A stretch of 64,000 nt of DNA. It comes from Aureispira sp963837355 (lineage in GTDB: Bacteria > Bacteroidota > Bacteroidia > Chitinophagales > Saprospiraceae). The DNA is taken from the NCBI GenBank assembly GCA_963837355.1, contig CAWIMY010000007.1, positions 1,178,001 through 1,242,000 of the forward strand. The letters are read 5' to 3'. This document shows, piece after piece, positions 29,301-37,319 of this stretch. The notes under the pieces were generated by a model. It saw nothing but the letters and a program-made list of their open reading frames with translations, was not told where the DNA came from and ran no database searches. The position numbers and the translations under genes were made by a program. Each line of letters starts with the position of its first letter. Positions within the stretch are counted from its first letter, which is position 1.

Positions 29301-32300
29301 CGATACCTTCTCTATTGCGGTAAGTCCTAATAATGGAACGGGAGACTACTGCTTGACCTCGCCCAACGATACGGTGTTGTTCACAATTCCTTATGGCACA
29401 CGGACACAAATTGATACGAGCTCTGCCCAATTCTTTATTCGAGGCATTCAGGCAGGAACTATCTTTTCTCCTTCGCAAGTAGGAGCACCAGGGCAATATA
29501 ATGTGCGCTATGTGGTGTCAGACATTTATGGTTGTTCAGAAGAAGCAACGGATGTATTTGAGGTTTTTCCAATCCCTGTTTTGAGTATTTCTGATATTGA
29601 TAGCGTATTTTGTTTAAATGACGATACCGTTCAAGTACAGTTGTATGAAAATAGTGGCGGTAGTGTTAATATTACTGATTGGACAACTAGTGGTGGTGTT
29701 CCCGTTGGACACAATGCTGTCTTTGATGGACGGGGTGTTTTGGATGGTGGACAAATGACCAGTACACTTCCGAAGCGTCCTTATTTCTCTCCACGAGCGG
29801 CAGGCGTAGGAATAGATGCTATTCGTTATGTCTATGAAGATGATAATGGTTGTATGGATTCTATCAATTTTGAGATAGAGGTCTTACCATTGCCCCAAGT
29901 GGCTATGACAACGACTAATAGAAGACCTTTGGCACCTTATTATTGTGAGAACGATTCTATTCCATTGTTTGGTTCTCCCGTAGGAACAGCATTCAACAGC
30001 GGTTACGGTTCTTTCTTGGATTCTTTAGCCCCAACTGGTCTCGGATTAGTGTCTAGCTTGGACTCTGCGAATAAGGCTTTCCTGCCCAACGTACCAGGCG
30101 TAACTCCAGGGATTGTCCGAGAAGTATTATATTATTACTATATGGATAACAATGGTTGTCGAGATACTGCTTTTTATGAGGTGAGAATCCGCAACTTTAC
30201 AACAGACCCTGTGATTGTGGGACTAGACAACAACGGTATTGGAAGTATTTGTGCTTCCGATGGGGATATTCCTGTGTATACTGATAATGGAAGTGGGTTT
30301 GATTTGGATTCGCTCGGGTGGTTTACTAGTAGCTTTGACCGCGCCTTCTCTCAATTAACAGATTCTGCCTTTACCGATTCGATTGCCTTTTATCCTGATT
30401 CTACAGGAATTAAATTTGCCGATAGAGATGTGACGTTGACGTTTCTTTACACCGATACTTCTCGTACTTGTTTAGACAGTGTTTCGAGTAGTGTAACCGT
30501 GTTGGCCTTGCCACACTTGACCTTGTCAGAACGCTTAGTTTCTAGCTTAGCGGCAATGGATCCTATTGGTTCTAAACTGATTGCCCCAAGAACCGATACG
30601 TTTTACCACATTTGTGAAACGGCCTTAGATGTTCCTATTTTTGCTTACAACACTACAGGAATTTATGATCCTTTTTCAGGGAACATTATTCTTAATATCC
30701 CTGACCACATTACGTCAGATTCAGGGGATTATCGTAGAAATCTAGGGATAAGTCGTGGGGTCATTGATAATGGTGATCCTTTGAATACCGCTTATGCCTA
30801 TCTTTCTGCGAATGCAGGATTTGGATTGGATACCATTCGCTACGTTTATGGGGATGCCCGAGGCTGTATAGATTCGGTCGATTATTATGTGATGATAGAC
30901 AGTTTACCCGTTTTATCTTTTGCAGGGTTGTCTAATTTTGACACGACACTTCAGCGGTATATTTACTGTGAGGCAGAGCCTAATCCACCAAGCATCTTAC
31001 CCGCTCCAACAGGAGTGCGGTGGACGATGACGTTTGCTGGACAGAACATTACTTCGGTACCGTTTGACTTATTGCCCGATACCTTGGCAGTGTCAGGCGT
31101 ATATGTTGATTATCCTTTGCGGTACGATTACATTGGGCAAATTTATCAAAGTGGTGCTGTTTGTCGCGACTCCTTACTGGACACGATTCAGATTCGCCCT
31201 TCGCCTCAAATGGCTTGGGTGAATGCGCCTGAAGATTTCTGTATGCGTGATAGCGCACAGCGCATTCCTCTATCCGCAACCCCTTATGGAGGTACTTTCG
31301 TGGATGAGACTAACAATTTCCAAGTTATTGCGGGAATTGTGGGTGACTCTTTGTTCAACCCTTCTGCCCAAGCAGGGAAACGCGATATTTATTATTACTA
31401 TAAAGATACTACGTCGGGATGTTACGACACCATACAACATACTATATATGTATATACAAAACCACAGATCAATTTTGATGTAACAGGCGGTTGTTCTGGC
31501 GCACAAGCGGAGTTAACTCCCCGTACTGCGCCCTATGGCTTGCAATACAATGGCGTAGCCATTGATAGTATTACGCAAGTTATTTGGAATCTTGGTGATG
31601 GTCAAATTGATACCTTTGACTTTTTGCCTGATACCTTGTTTATTCCAAGTAACAACCATACCTACAACAGCTTTGGAGTATTTTATCCCTCGTTGACCGT
31701 AGTGAACCAAGGTAGTTGCGATACCACCTTTACTCGACGAATTGTTATTTCGCCTAAGGTAGTTCCTTATGACAGCTTGCCTTATCTACAACCCTTTGAC
31801 AATGCAGCTAATGGCTGGTTTCAAGCTTCTTCGGATACGCTTAGTGTAAACGGCATTGTCTCTGATTCCCTCTGGGAGTGGGGTGTAATGGATGGAAATA
31901 CGATTAATACCTTACAGAATGGTAACAGGGTTTGGGGAACACGCTTGACGCAAACTTATGGCCAAGGAGAAGACGGTTGGGTGTATAGTCCTTGTTTTGA
32001 TTTGACCAACTTGGAGCGTCCAATGATTAAGCTAGACATCTGGAGAGCTACTCAAGAAGGGGTAGACGGAGCGGTCTTACAATACTTCGACGACTCCACG
32101 CAAGCTTGGAAAGTCTTAGGCAAACACGGCAAAGGAATTAACTGGTACCAAGATGATTTTGTGGTCAGCTCACCAGGTAATCAAATAGGAGCTATCCCCG
32201 TGGGATGGACAGGAAAGAACATTACTTGGGAAGATGCCCGTTACCGTTTGGACAATATAGGAAGTGATTTGAGAGGACGGGATAATGTCCGATTTAGAAT

Positions 32301-33399
32301 TGCTTTTGCGTCAGATCCAGGAACGCTGTTGAATGCCAACGATGGTTTTGCTTTTGATAACGTGAAGGTGGGCAACCGTACCCGTAATGTTTTAGTAGAA
32401 CATTTCTCTTCTGTTGGATATCCTGGCATTGAGGGAATAGAAAGACAGTTGTATCATACGATATACAATAACCTGTATGGTCGCGATGTGAATTTGGTAC
32501 AGTACCATCTAAACGACTACTTACCTAGTGATCCACTGTATGCTTTGAACCCTACAGACAATAGACAACGTCGCTTCATCTATAACATTACTAGTTCCGA
32601 TGAGGTGCGGGTAGATGGTAAATTAGGCGCCAACAAAACAAGTGATCTATTGAGTTATCCCGAATTGGAGGTGTTGGATGTAGAAGCGTTGGAAGATGCG
32701 AAATTCAAGATTGAATTTATCGGTTTTCCATCCGTACAATACAATGGGCCTAACTCTGGCATGCAGGCAACCGTTCGGGTAACGGCGCTACAAGACATGC
32801 CTGCTAGTGTTTATTCTGTCATGGCGACTGTCACAAAGGATTCTTTAGTTACGTTGACAGGACATACCACCATGGCCGTCATGCTCGCCAACTTTCCGAA
32901 TAATGTAGGAACGATTGCGCCCTCTGTTTGGGCGGCAGGCGACCAATTTGATGTCAACATTAGTTTGCCGAGTGTAAATCCAAGTATGCACCCCAATACT
33001 AGTTTACTACAATTGGTGGTCTATGTACAAGATATTGATGCCAACCCCAAGGAGATTTACCAAGTCGAAACCACCCGCAACCTCAACATCTTTACAGGAG
33101 GAGTGGACAGTTTGGATGTGAGTGTAACCGATTTGCCAGGGGTAGAAGCGACGCAGTTCAAGCTGTTTCCGAACCCTGCCGTGCAGCAATTCCAAATTGC
33201 CTTTGAGACGCCTTTAGAGGACGCTTATGAGTGGCAACTGGTGAATGCACTAGGGCAGCCCGTACGCAGAGGCGAGGCGCTGGAAGGAACGGATAATATC
33301 TACGTGGATACCGATGATCTAACGGCTGGTTTTTATGTCTTTATTATTAGCAACAAAAATGTCTACGCGCAGCGAAAAGTAATTATCAAGAAACCCTAG
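23371..33399 (+). CDS. Giant T9SS-exported surface protein (3342 aa) with Ig-like, lamin-tail-like and PKD-like domains
   Basis: Signal peptide MQLQSIFALILCFASFLQVSFAQ. About 8 Ig-like modules carry a CxxC-x-Y-x-W motif (CPNCTYEW, CTNCTYQW, CVGCQYEW, CVGCVYAW, CAGCEYEW, CFDCTYTF, CNNCTYQW, CTACSNANQYRYQW). Between the third and fourth lie three lamin-tail-like repeats (about residues 240-420, 433-610, 627-800) starting LVISGLFDG, VVISAIFCG and LVISGVFDG. Residues about 1390-2700 are long beta-rich repeats ending in Y.Y.D..GC.D segments. Then come a PKD-like domain (about 2700-2790), a MAM-like segment (GWVYSPCFDL), an Omp28-like part (RNVLVEHFSS) and a type A sorting domain (FKLFPNPAVQQFQIAF ... 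GFYVFIISNKN). It should be displayed on or released from the cell surface, probably for adhesion. It is a paralogue of the giant gene at 45254. Confidence 0.9.
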   Translation: MQLQSIFALILCFASFLQVSFAQTPCVSQPNIISKNNAGDNTTVICNGDPLTLSSDISLANCPNCTYEWNNGSTDPFIFAFTPGNYIVTVTDNTLGGCVGVSTQVSITATNLAVPVMTKDSNHICNTADARLEVANVCTNCTYQWFQNTSPPTNALGASTFSFYNAGNVGEYYVEVTSPVPATPLCKEQSRIIVVEERQVTAPPLVVSTSSICDSNTTILSTISCVGCQYEWRFYDFLPEAKLVISGLFDGTRPGNTPAGLELHAIGHINDLSEYSLVITPAGPAPQTSVTYQFPAVALSASSFIYLTDNQDEFIEFFGFAPNYVDPIVQGLDGNDVIELHQGGVKRDVFGFTLFVANNVFPAWTYDNGWAYRKSYAPNATSPSTVSAPAVTFDPNEWTIGSNYFSIDRDNDFWDNLKMPIDEFVASPTPDTAVVISAIFCGTTANPKAKGIELYINQYIPDLSAYSINITENGNSTLVTTVTLPVRAVQGGTYLYLTDDLTRFNSFFNTNVLPLPPNIAAANIIVNTAVGVIDGNDAVEVFQGVDPIDKYGETSYTGAITWNYELGWVKSLSNRRLGNDFNRTEWSIRSNRWSNCPNNNSGDCASTGSQSRLPIGGSSLFDTYASSLVISGVFDGNRGGTPEARGVELYAIDDVDLSLFELLIYEADAATPSAPIPVGTGTLLKGQYLYITSDLTEFQNLFGVAITPVVQTALSTIDGNDAIALTLSSTVVDVVGDITITSSLSNTNYTMNWAYQDGWLYRNSEVVASRRNFNINNWQRGFWSYRSRNDAFSAVERMPVRSYVNEEQGTQLQTIPAQDTSFYETNTTGDYSVSIIYNNGCELESDIVAIDTFIFIPLIEARMPSSGDISNSISYLCFGSTVDLYVSSSFQAPPDWSYQWSRNSVDIANQTGYSFSATAPGRYRVKVVDHNGCTSVSNEIRIINSTNAANPSISASSLYLCSSTDSSILTTSPCVGCVYAWKTESGGTPSSLPFDNRTYNVKGNQAGGYFVSVTDVASGCTYESSILQIKDTIYPSPIMTSSGNTVCSSSSITLGTTSCAGCEYEWQIDTTSVFVTIGVTQQATYQTRESGKYRVRILYPNGCETGYSNTIQATFQTVSANIATPRLTSICNREPVVINALPAYTAATCFDCTYTFLRDSVAMQPDTLRRDSQTITEAGNYQVIVANDKGCADTSAIITFKEVSVSTAIRRSADKICSQNAEVLMEIDSCNNCTYQWIIGASPLITSRDTFYRAIGYAARNGYSVEVTKEGCVIKDSVFLDTVTERFVNITVDINVSPSATMCDGSAVVLVDTCTACSNANQYRYQWFSLTDTLPGASFESYQVDSPGTYFVSTIDNNKCVVVSNAITVQEFLPDPALALDFSGLGPAVPITYGKFLLDDHLQPINLRSRGKYTSLTAQGAIDATTDSINVGVAGSGYHFITYSYIDSNAQGSCTFSTFDTLEVLGAVAVDIVNTKPNVPSSEACIGDVLEITLTNFTFVPDEITFVAGGGNTISLAVSPVLSQFAGVFSGSFTVTVPLGARTGKLTLSDATNSFEAPNFFVIQNPAVTIELVSAIQPICSNLDTVQLRGVPVGGDLFASYIGAPVYPGLMLDSLLFLDSVTGYTNGVQNVIVYYNYVPKYTASDSTCPAILDSLELNIRDAALNSVTYTPISKTQNSEALSNLTLATNPLTAANYPNSYTGTYVLANNLLASTIPLVAPGQISYDSITYEINNGGCTNSSVDSIEIWPAPSLLDSVPVFLCSQDDTVFIQRDVNGVTLRYRNRTILESLYAYQENRNVPIGNPSAPDVRYSEFINSMVITTSNGGVDSVNFFAPNELYYFVPANVTGNSTRITLAFNYTRIANYFSGGSLTRTDTTSYTIAQVSKVFQIEDPSVVSINPAILADTTFCPVNINTQLLGNPGGGKYYLSGGNLTASKALLNNIYNPRDEDISLSYRLTYVYEGRACVDSASTGIYVPDTFSIAVSPNNGTGDYCLTSPNDTVLFTIPYGTRTQIDTSSAQFFIRGIQAGTIFSPSQVGAPGQYNVRYVVSDIYGCSEEATDVFEVFPIPVLSISDIDSVFCLNDDTVQVQLYENSGGSVNITDWTTSGGVPVGHNAVFDGRGVLDGGQMTSTLPKRPYFSPRAAGVGIDAIRYVYEDDNGCMDSINFEIEVLPLPQVAMTTTNRRPLAPYYCENDSIPLFGSPVGTAFNSGYGSFLDSLAPTGLGLVSSLDSANKAFLPNVPGVTPGIVREVLYYYYMDNNGCRDTAFYEVRIRNFTTDPVIVGLDNNGIGSICASDGDIPVYTDNGSGFDLDSLGWFTSSFDRAFSQLTDSAFTDSIAFYPDSTGIKFADRDVTLTFLYTDTSRTCLDSVSSSVTVLALPHLTLSERLVSSLAAMDPIGSKLIAPRTDTFYHICETALDVPIFAYNTTGIYDPFSGNIILNIPDHITSDSGDYRRNLGISRGVIDNGDPLNTAYAYLSANAGFGLDTIRYVYGDARGCIDSVDYYVMIDSLPVLSFAGLSNFDTTLQRYIYCEAEPNPPSILPAPTGVRWTMTFAGQNITSVPFDLLPDTLAVSGVYVDYPLRYDYIGQIYQSGAVCRDSLLDTIQIRPSPQMAWVNAPEDFCMRDSAQRIPLSATPYGGTFVDETNNFQVIAGIVGDSLFNPSAQAGKRDIYYYYKDTTSGCYDTIQHTIYVYTKPQINFDVTGGCSGAQAELTPRTAPYGLQYNGVAIDSITQVIWNLGDGQIDTFDFLPDTLFIPSNNHTYNSFGVFYPSLTVVNQGSCDTTFTRRIVISPKVVPYDSLPYLQPFDNAANGWFQASSDTLSVNGIVSDSLWEWGVMDGNTINTLQNGNRVWGTRLTQTYGQGEDGWVYSPCFDLTNLERPMIKLDIWRATQEGVDGAVLQYFDDSTQAWKVLGKHGKGINWYQDDFVVSSPGNQIGAIPVGWTGKNITWEDARYRLDNIGSDLRGRDNVRFRIAFASDPGTLLNANDGFAFDNVKVGNRTRNVLVEHFSSVGYPGIEGIERQLYHTIYNNLYGRDVNLVQYHLNDYLPSDPLYALNPTDNRQRRFIYNITSSDEVRVDGKLGANKTSDLLSYPELEVLDVEALEDAKFKIEFIGFPSVQYNGPNSGMQATVRVTALQDMPASVYSVMATVTKDSLVTLTGHTTMAVMLANFPNNVGTIAPSVWAAGDQFDVNISLPSVNPSMHPNTSLLQLVVYVQDIDANPKEIYQVETTRNLNIFTGGVDSLDVSVTDLPGVEATQFKLFPNPAVQQFQIAFETPLEDAYEWQLVNALGQPVRRGEALEGTDNIYVDTDDLTAGFYVFIISNKNVYAQRKVIIKKP

Positions 33400-33430
33400 G
33401 AACGCTTTTATTGCTTAGCATAGAAAGGAT

Positions 33431-33467
33431 AAAAAGCCCTCTACACAGCGTAGATGGCTTTTTTGTT
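33431..33467 (+). terminator. Terminator of the first giant gene
   Basis: Imperfect stem AAAAAGCC..CTAC / GTAG.TGGCTTTTTT with the T-run in the right arm, 32 nt after the stop at 33399. Confidence 0.7.
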
Positions 33468-33563
33468 ACTAATAGCGCCGTTTTTTTCATTGTTAGGACG
33501 TGTTTTCCCATTGGCAGATTACACAAGACGGGTTGTGTAATCTGCCGCTTTGAAACGTTTATT

Positions 33564-33846
33564 CTACTCGTATACTTTTAGTTGTAGAGGACTAGGAGCT
33601 TCGGCGCTGATATTTTGTATAATGGCTCCAACATCATGGGCATCGATGGATTTGGCTACAAAAGTAACCCTATAATTGTCGCTTACCTTATCATAAGTAC
33701 TTTCTATGTCGATTCGAAAATCAATAGATGATTTTCGAGGATTTTTGGTAATGCCAACCTCTGCGCCGACCACTAGAGAGGCCGACACGGCGGTCGAAAT
33801 AGGAGGATCAATGGCGGTGGTCGAAACCCATTAATTGAGTCGTCAT
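33564..33846 (-). pseudogene. Remnant of a third large array gene: gene start joined to a C-terminal tail
   Basis: At 33846-33844 there is an ATG in the context AAATTTTAGTCTTATGACGACTC, identical to the start of the two full-size large genes (36352 and 41704). That frame stops after 12 codons. Another frame, opening after TAA at 33827, then gives WVSTTAIDPP... and continues to 33564 (GTG-started 74-aa frame 33788-33564). It ends IDFRIDIESTYD ... SPLQLKVYE, resembling in layout the last 60 residues of the large genes (YDLTLTFTIESV ... LKVELTPSE). So a deletion probably removed the body of a further paralogue. The tail similarity is weak and by eye. Confidence 0.5.
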
Positions 33847-33860
33847 AAGACTAAAATTTG
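33838..33860. repeat. Array boundary motif, copy 1
   Basis: A 23-nt block, written + strand GAGTCGTCATAAGACTAAAA then TTT, found identically four times (33838, 36343, 39125, 41695). On the minus strand it is the leader plus first codons (ATG ACG ACT C) of the large array genes. Here it is followed at higher coordinates by GGGAATAAAAGTATAATAAA, shared only with the copy at 39125, so these two mark the edges of the tandem unit. Confidence 0.8.
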
Positions 33861-33881
33861 GGAATAAAAGTATAATAAAAA

Positions 33882-33911
33882 CGGCCGCTCTCGGTAGTGC
33901 AAGAGCAGACG
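33882..33911 (-). terminator. Terminator of large array gene A
   Basis: Stem CGGCCGCTCT / AGAGCAGACG (one mismatch and one G-T pair) with a TTTTATTATA run on the minus strand, 28 nt past the stop at 33939. It is the diverged twin of the perfect hairpin at 39171-39200. Confidence 0.65.
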
Positions 33912-33938
33912 AGCAATGATACGAATTAAGTTACCGTC

Positions 33939-35747
33939 TTAGTCTATAAATATTTCGGAGGGAGTCAACTCCACCTTCAATTTAGAAGCCGCCAACACCA
34001 GTTCCCCGCCTGCTTTGCGGTCATCGTGCTCCAATCCAATCACGTTGACCTGGTGGCGCTGTCCAATAACGGATTCTATGGTAAAGGTCAACGTTAAATC
34101 ATAACTAAAAGAACCATACGTCTGCATCGTGACCGCCTCCTGAAAAGCCAGTGGACTTTTTACCGTGCCGTAGATACCCTCTTTACCTGCATGAATCTTA
34201 AAAGAAAACCCTAGAATATCAATGCTCCCTATAAGCTCCTTGACGTTGCCCTTTTTATCTCCCTTGATCTTCAAATTAGTTCCCAAGGTTTGACCATTAT
34301 AGCCTGACAAACCCTTGATCGAATTGCGCGCATCCATAGAAAGACTAACCACATCTAGTCCACCGTTCTTAGCGTTCACTACTACGCGTTCTTCTGTCGT
34401 ATCTGTTACCCCTAAACGCAGGATTACCTTAGAAATTAAGTTGGACGCTTCCTGATAGTATTGTGCTTGCTTCGCTATAGTCGTACGAATTTCTTTTAAG
34501 CTATCTACTTTACTACTTTTTGCATCTAAACAATGTAGATGGTTAAACGCTATGCCCTCTACCTTAGGTACTGCATGAAACATCTCTAGTCCTGTATGTT
34601 CGTCTAAAAAAGGAACTAGTTTTAGCGGAATAGGTAATTTAGCACTGTAATAACAATTACTGGTACGCGTAGATTTAAAGAGGAGGTCTAACACTTGTCC
34701 TGTACTTGGGGAACTAGGTCTCTCTTTCTTGGGCGCTATGTAGCGCGCATCCAACAACGCATTAATCAAACTCTCGCTAGAAGGTAATTTACTAATGAAA
34801 TTATCAACAGCCTGCTGCATGGGCTGTTGTCCCGCCTCTTTGGTCAAATATTCTTCCCAAAGCAGTTCCACTAGCCCTCTGTCTTGTAGAGCCGTTACGC
34901 CATCTTTCCAATGTGTCAATAAGGTCGTGAAATCTGTGGTAGCCTTCTGTGGCAAGGCTTGCTGAAGACTTTTCAAAAGCTGTTCTCCTGGTTGTACCCC
35001 GTTTACCGTATACGCAAACCGTTCTACTAATTCGTGCTCTAGCTTTTTTAGATCTACCGTAAACGTTTTGCCTTTGTTCTGATTCTCGCAAACTGCTACC
35101 ACTTTACTGATTTCTTTTGTCCAAGCGATGTATTCTTGCTCAAACACCCCTTGTAACCCTTCTCGGTGATTCGTAGAAGTCTTTAGCCAGCCTTTTAATC
35201 CGCGCGGCATTTCTGCTTCCCCACTTTCTAAAGCTAGCTGTAGAAAATCTTCTTTGACCGTAGTATTGTACACCGCCAACAAAGCTTCTTCTACCAATTC
35301 TTTCGCTTGTAGATAAGATACTTCTCCGCCAATGCCCTGTATATCGGTCAACGCTTTGTCGCCTACTGCTTTCCAAAAATCCTCGGCATAAACAGGCGCA
35401 TCCAAGGCACTACTTTGATTTTTAGCCAACAACTGTAAGTCCATAACTGCCCCCTCTTCTGTACTATCGACTACTTCTAGATTGCTTAACGTCGCATTCA
35501 ACCAGTCCTCATACTTCACTTTCCAGCGCTTTGCTTCCGTTTTTTGCTCCTCTGCCGCTTCCTCCCGCGCCGATGGCAAATTCGGATCCTCCGCCGAACT
35601 GCTCGCCGCAATGGCCGTTAGGAAGTATTGCTCTTTCGGCATCGCTTCATCTCTAAACGATTCCATCGTGCTAGGATATTTTGCGTAAGCTTCTTCTATT
35701 CGTTGGTATAATGCTTTTTCAACGGCTTCTAAATCCGTAGTCAACAT
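33939..35747 (-). CDS. Large array protein A, main body (602 aa), lineage-specific exported family
   Basis: No known family recognised. Opening near MLTTDLEAVEKALYQRIEEAYAKYPSTMESF, the chain is helical and Glu/Lys/Leu-rich to about residue 350 and more beta-like after it (DARNSIKGLSGYNGQTLGTNLKIKGDKKGNVKELIGSIDILGFSFKI, then SFSYDLTLTFTIESV). Its relative at 39247-41034 has the same length and layout: PKEQYFLTAIAASSSAEDPN, the Y.EWLNAT stretch, VA-CENQ-KG--F, NF--KLPS-ES--NALLD-RY, and near the end a GD-KG segment followed by I-ILGF. The sequences between these anchors differ strongly. The signal peptide lies in a separate upstream frame (35918-36352), so this body alone probably would not be exported. 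It may be translated from ATG 35747 or be the remains of a longer gene. Confidence 0.6.
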   Translation of the reverse strand: MLTTDLEAVEKALYQRIEEAYAKYPSTMESFRDEAMPKEQYFLTAIAASSSAEDPNLPSAREEAAEEQKTEAKRWKVKYEDWLNATLSNLEVVDSTEEGAVMDLQLLAKNQSSALDAPVYAEDFWKAVGDKALTDIQGIGGEVSYLQAKELVEEALLAVYNTTVKEDFLQLALESGEAEMPRGLKGWLKTSTNHREGLQGVFEQEYIAWTKEISKVVAVCENQNKGKTFTVDLKKLEHELVERFAYTVNGVQPGEQLLKSLQQALPQKATTDFTTLLTHWKDGVTALQDRGLVELLWEEYLTKEAGQQPMQQAVDNFISKLPSSESLINALLDARYIAPKKERPSSPSTGQVLDLLFKSTRTSNCYYSAKLPIPLKLVPFLDEHTGLEMFHAVPKVEGIAFNHLHCLDAKSSKVDSLKEIRTTIAKQAQYYQEASNLISKVILRLGVTDTTEERVVVNAKNGGLDVVSLSMDARNSIKGLSGYNGQTLGTNLKIKGDKKGNVKELIGSIDILGFSFKIHAGKEGIYGTVKSPLAFQEAVTMQTYGSFSYDLTLTFTIESVIGQRHQVNVIGLEHDDRKAGGELVLAASKLKVELTPSEIFID

Positions 35748-35768
35748 GCCAGCTAGATTCCGAACTGT

Positions 35769-35978
35769 TTAGCAAACGCCCCAAATAATTCTGCTCCTGT
35801 TACGTACTTCTTGCATTCCGTTGAGTATCCCTTTCCACTCTTCGTATAAATCGCTTACTAAAGGAAAAGGACTAATGTTCTTAAATAGCTCTTTAGCGAA
35901 GAGTGCCTTATCTATTTTTACTTGGGCGTATGCCTTCTTATTTTGTGGTGAAAAATGTCTTCCATCGTTCCTCGCCAT
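35769..35978 (-). CDS. Middle fragment of large array gene A
   Basis: 69-aa frame overlapping the end of the N-terminal fragment by 61 nt. From KKAYAQVKIDKALFAKELFK to YEEWKGILNGMQE it matches the corresponding part of copy B by position and pattern; its first 14 and last 15 residues are out-of-frame readings. Not an independent gene in my view. Confidence 0.35.
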   Translation of the reverse strand: MARNDGRHFSPQNKKAYAQVKIDKALFAKELFKNISPFPLVSDLYEEWKGILNGMQEVRNRSRIIWGVC

Positions 35979-36352
35979 TGGGTTACGCCTATAGCAAAAG
36001 AAGTAATGTCGATATCCTCCTGCTCCACAGGTGGAGTCGTGGGCGCGGCTACGACAGACGGCGCAGCAGGGGTTTTACCTGACACAACCGCCACTGCATT
36101 CTTATAGTGCGTTCGTATCAGTACCACATCTTCCTCCATCCTGTCCTGTATATACTTGGGAATGTGCTCCTTGTACTTAACGCCCGCTTCATCGCAGGCT
36201 GCTTTATAGGACAATAAAGCTTCTCGTAACTCTATAATCCCTTCTGCTTGTTCTTGTGTTAATTCCATTGATAAGGTGTTTTTGACAGTGTTCCACTGCC
36301 CTTGGGTAAATAAAATAAATAGGGTAATTAAACCGATTAGGTGAGTCGTCAT
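35918..36352 (-). CDS. N-terminal fragment of large array gene A with signal peptide
   Basis: 144 aa. A hydrophobic start (MTTHLIGLITLFILFTQGQ) looks like a signal peptide or anchor; then a helical segment (MELTQEQAEGIIELREALLSYKAACDEAG, YIQDRMEEDVVLIRTHYKNA) and a Pro/Ala/Val linker ending PPVEQEDID. Up to that point it matches 41704-41364 with about two nucleotide differences; beyond it, the copies differ. It starts 25 nt after the 90-aa gene, so the two form an operon. The last residues (IRRHTPK) are probably out of frame. Confidence 0.55.
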   Translation of the reverse strand: MTTHLIGLITLFILFTQGQWNTVKNTLSMELTQEQAEGIIELREALLSYKAACDEAGVKYKEHIPKYIQDRMEEDVVLIRTHYKNAVAVVSGKTPAAPSVVAAPTTPPVEQEDIDITSFAIGVTQWRGTMEDIFHHKIRRHTPK

Positions 36353-36365
36353 AAGACTAAAATTT
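36343..36365. repeat. Array boundary motif, copy 2 (start of large gene A)
   Basis: Same 23 nt as at 33838, here in its functional setting: gap after the 90-aa gene, then ATG ACG ACT C of the large gene. Downstream context is CAGCATTAAGAATTAG, shared with the copy at 41695. Confidence 0.8.
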
Positions 36366-36377
36366 CAGCATTAAGAA

Positions 36378-36650
36378 TTAGGTTAGAAGCGCCTCTTTAA
36401 ATAACGCTCCCACACGATCAGAAATTTCTTTATAGCTTAACCCTTTTTGTTGTACGGCTATTAGTGTAGGTTCTTCGGGCACCGCCTTCTCCGCAAATTC
36501 TTGCGCCCCATACGCCACCAAGGCGTTGAGTTGTTGGTACTTCGCCTGTTGGCTCTGCTGCTGTTCTTCGGATAGACTAGCATAATCAGCCAACCATGTT
36601 TGAGCTTTTTTGACCAGCTGCTCTAGCTGCTTTTGAAGGGTGTTCTTCAT
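36378..36650 (-). CDS. Small coiled-coil protein, array copy A (90 aa)
   Basis: Start at 36650 (MKNTLQKQLEQLVKKAQTW), which lacks any signal; 14 further in-frame codons upstream look non-coding. The chain is helical with Gln-rich heptads (EEQQQSQQAKYQQL) and ends ISDRVGALFKEALLT. No family is recognised. It differs from copy B at 41730-42002 by a single visible coding change (KKAQ versus NKAQ). First gene of the leftward pair with the large exported protein, 25 nt apart; it may be a cytoplasmic partner or regulator of it, which is inference. Unlike its neighbours, both copies are intact. Confidence 0.6.
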   Translation of the reverse strand: MKNTLQKQLEQLVKKAQTWLADYASLSEEQQQSQQAKYQQLNALVAYGAQEFAEKAVPEEPTLIAVQQKGLSYKEISDRVGALFKEALLT

Positions 36651-36951
36651 CTTAATTTGATCGTTTAAATTAGGAAATAGCGTTCCAAACACAGAACGCC
36701 CTATCCCTTTATGTATTAAAAGTCCTTTTTGTTACCGCTGAGCCAAATTATTTTTTAAAAACAGGCAAAAAAAATCCTTTTGCTATTTTCTATACCTATC
36801 TTATATTGATAGGATCGGGTCAATAAAGCTAGCGAATTGAATTTGATTACTCAAAAATTGTAGGGTTAATTCTTTAAAATTGCCCTTTTGTAGCTTTTTA
36901 TAGGGTTTTGTACTTAAAATTGTTGTCTTCTTTTAAAAAAAAGTAAAACAA

Positions 36952-36985
36952 TTGTTAGGAAAATTAAATAAATCCTCTAACTTTG
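36952..36985 (+). promoter_or_regulatory. Promoter-like sequence upstream of FG-GAP gene copy A
   Basis: TTG at 36952-36954, 23 nt, TAACTTTG at 36978-36985. It matches the Bacteroidota promoter shape and would give a leader of about 330 nt. In copy B the sequence jumps right after the TTG (at 42309) into a cargo-gene tail, so the -7 part is lost there. Confidence 0.45.
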
Positions 36986-37319
36986 CCTTTAACTAAACCA
37001 TGTTACTTATTGGCTCTTGGATAGCTTTGTCCAATGGCTTTGAAAAATACCATACCAATACCCCATGAATGACGCTTTCCTTTTTGATGTCCACCAACGC
37101 CCATAAATAGGCACTAAACCACTTTCTTTTTTTTAGTGGTTAGGTCGTAAGCAATAGAAACGGTGTTGTTAGAAAACTAGAAGAACAGGTCGCTCGCAGA
37201 ATAATCGGTGGGGTTTTTCACTGTCCTATCCCTTGAAGTTATATGAGAAGTAGACAGGAGTAATGGGGTAGAGTAGCGCATAAAAAATATATTCTAACTC
37301 AATAAAATAAATTGAACGC
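36986..37319 (+). promoter_or_regulatory. Long leader of FG-GAP gene copy A with a small hairpin
   Basis: About 330 nt with no open frame. It contains AACCACT / AGTGGTT arms at 37117-37123 and 37135-37141 around a T-rich loop, which could act in mRNA folding. It is not shared with the leader of copy B at 43692 beyond the last few bases. Confidence 0.3.

Larger units (their letters stand above)
33939..36352 (-). pseudogene. Composite large array gene A (ancestral length about 800 aa, frameshifted)
   Basis: Joining frames restores one protein: signal-peptide start at 36352 (MTTHLIGLITLFILFTQGQ), coiled-coil region and Pro/Ala linker (APTTPPVEQEDI) to QWRGTMEDIFHHK. A frame change then leads to KAYAQVKIDKALFAKELFKN ... 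YEEWKGILNGMQE, another to VTGAELFGAFAKQFG, and a third back to NLAGMLTTDLEAVEK and the 602-aa body. The same segments in the same order appear in copy B (DMEEFFEKK, IYEEWESLL, VTGEELFEAFL), which shows the joined form is ancestral. The breaks lie near 35965, 35795 and 35760. All indels fall between the linker and the body. Confidence 0.65.
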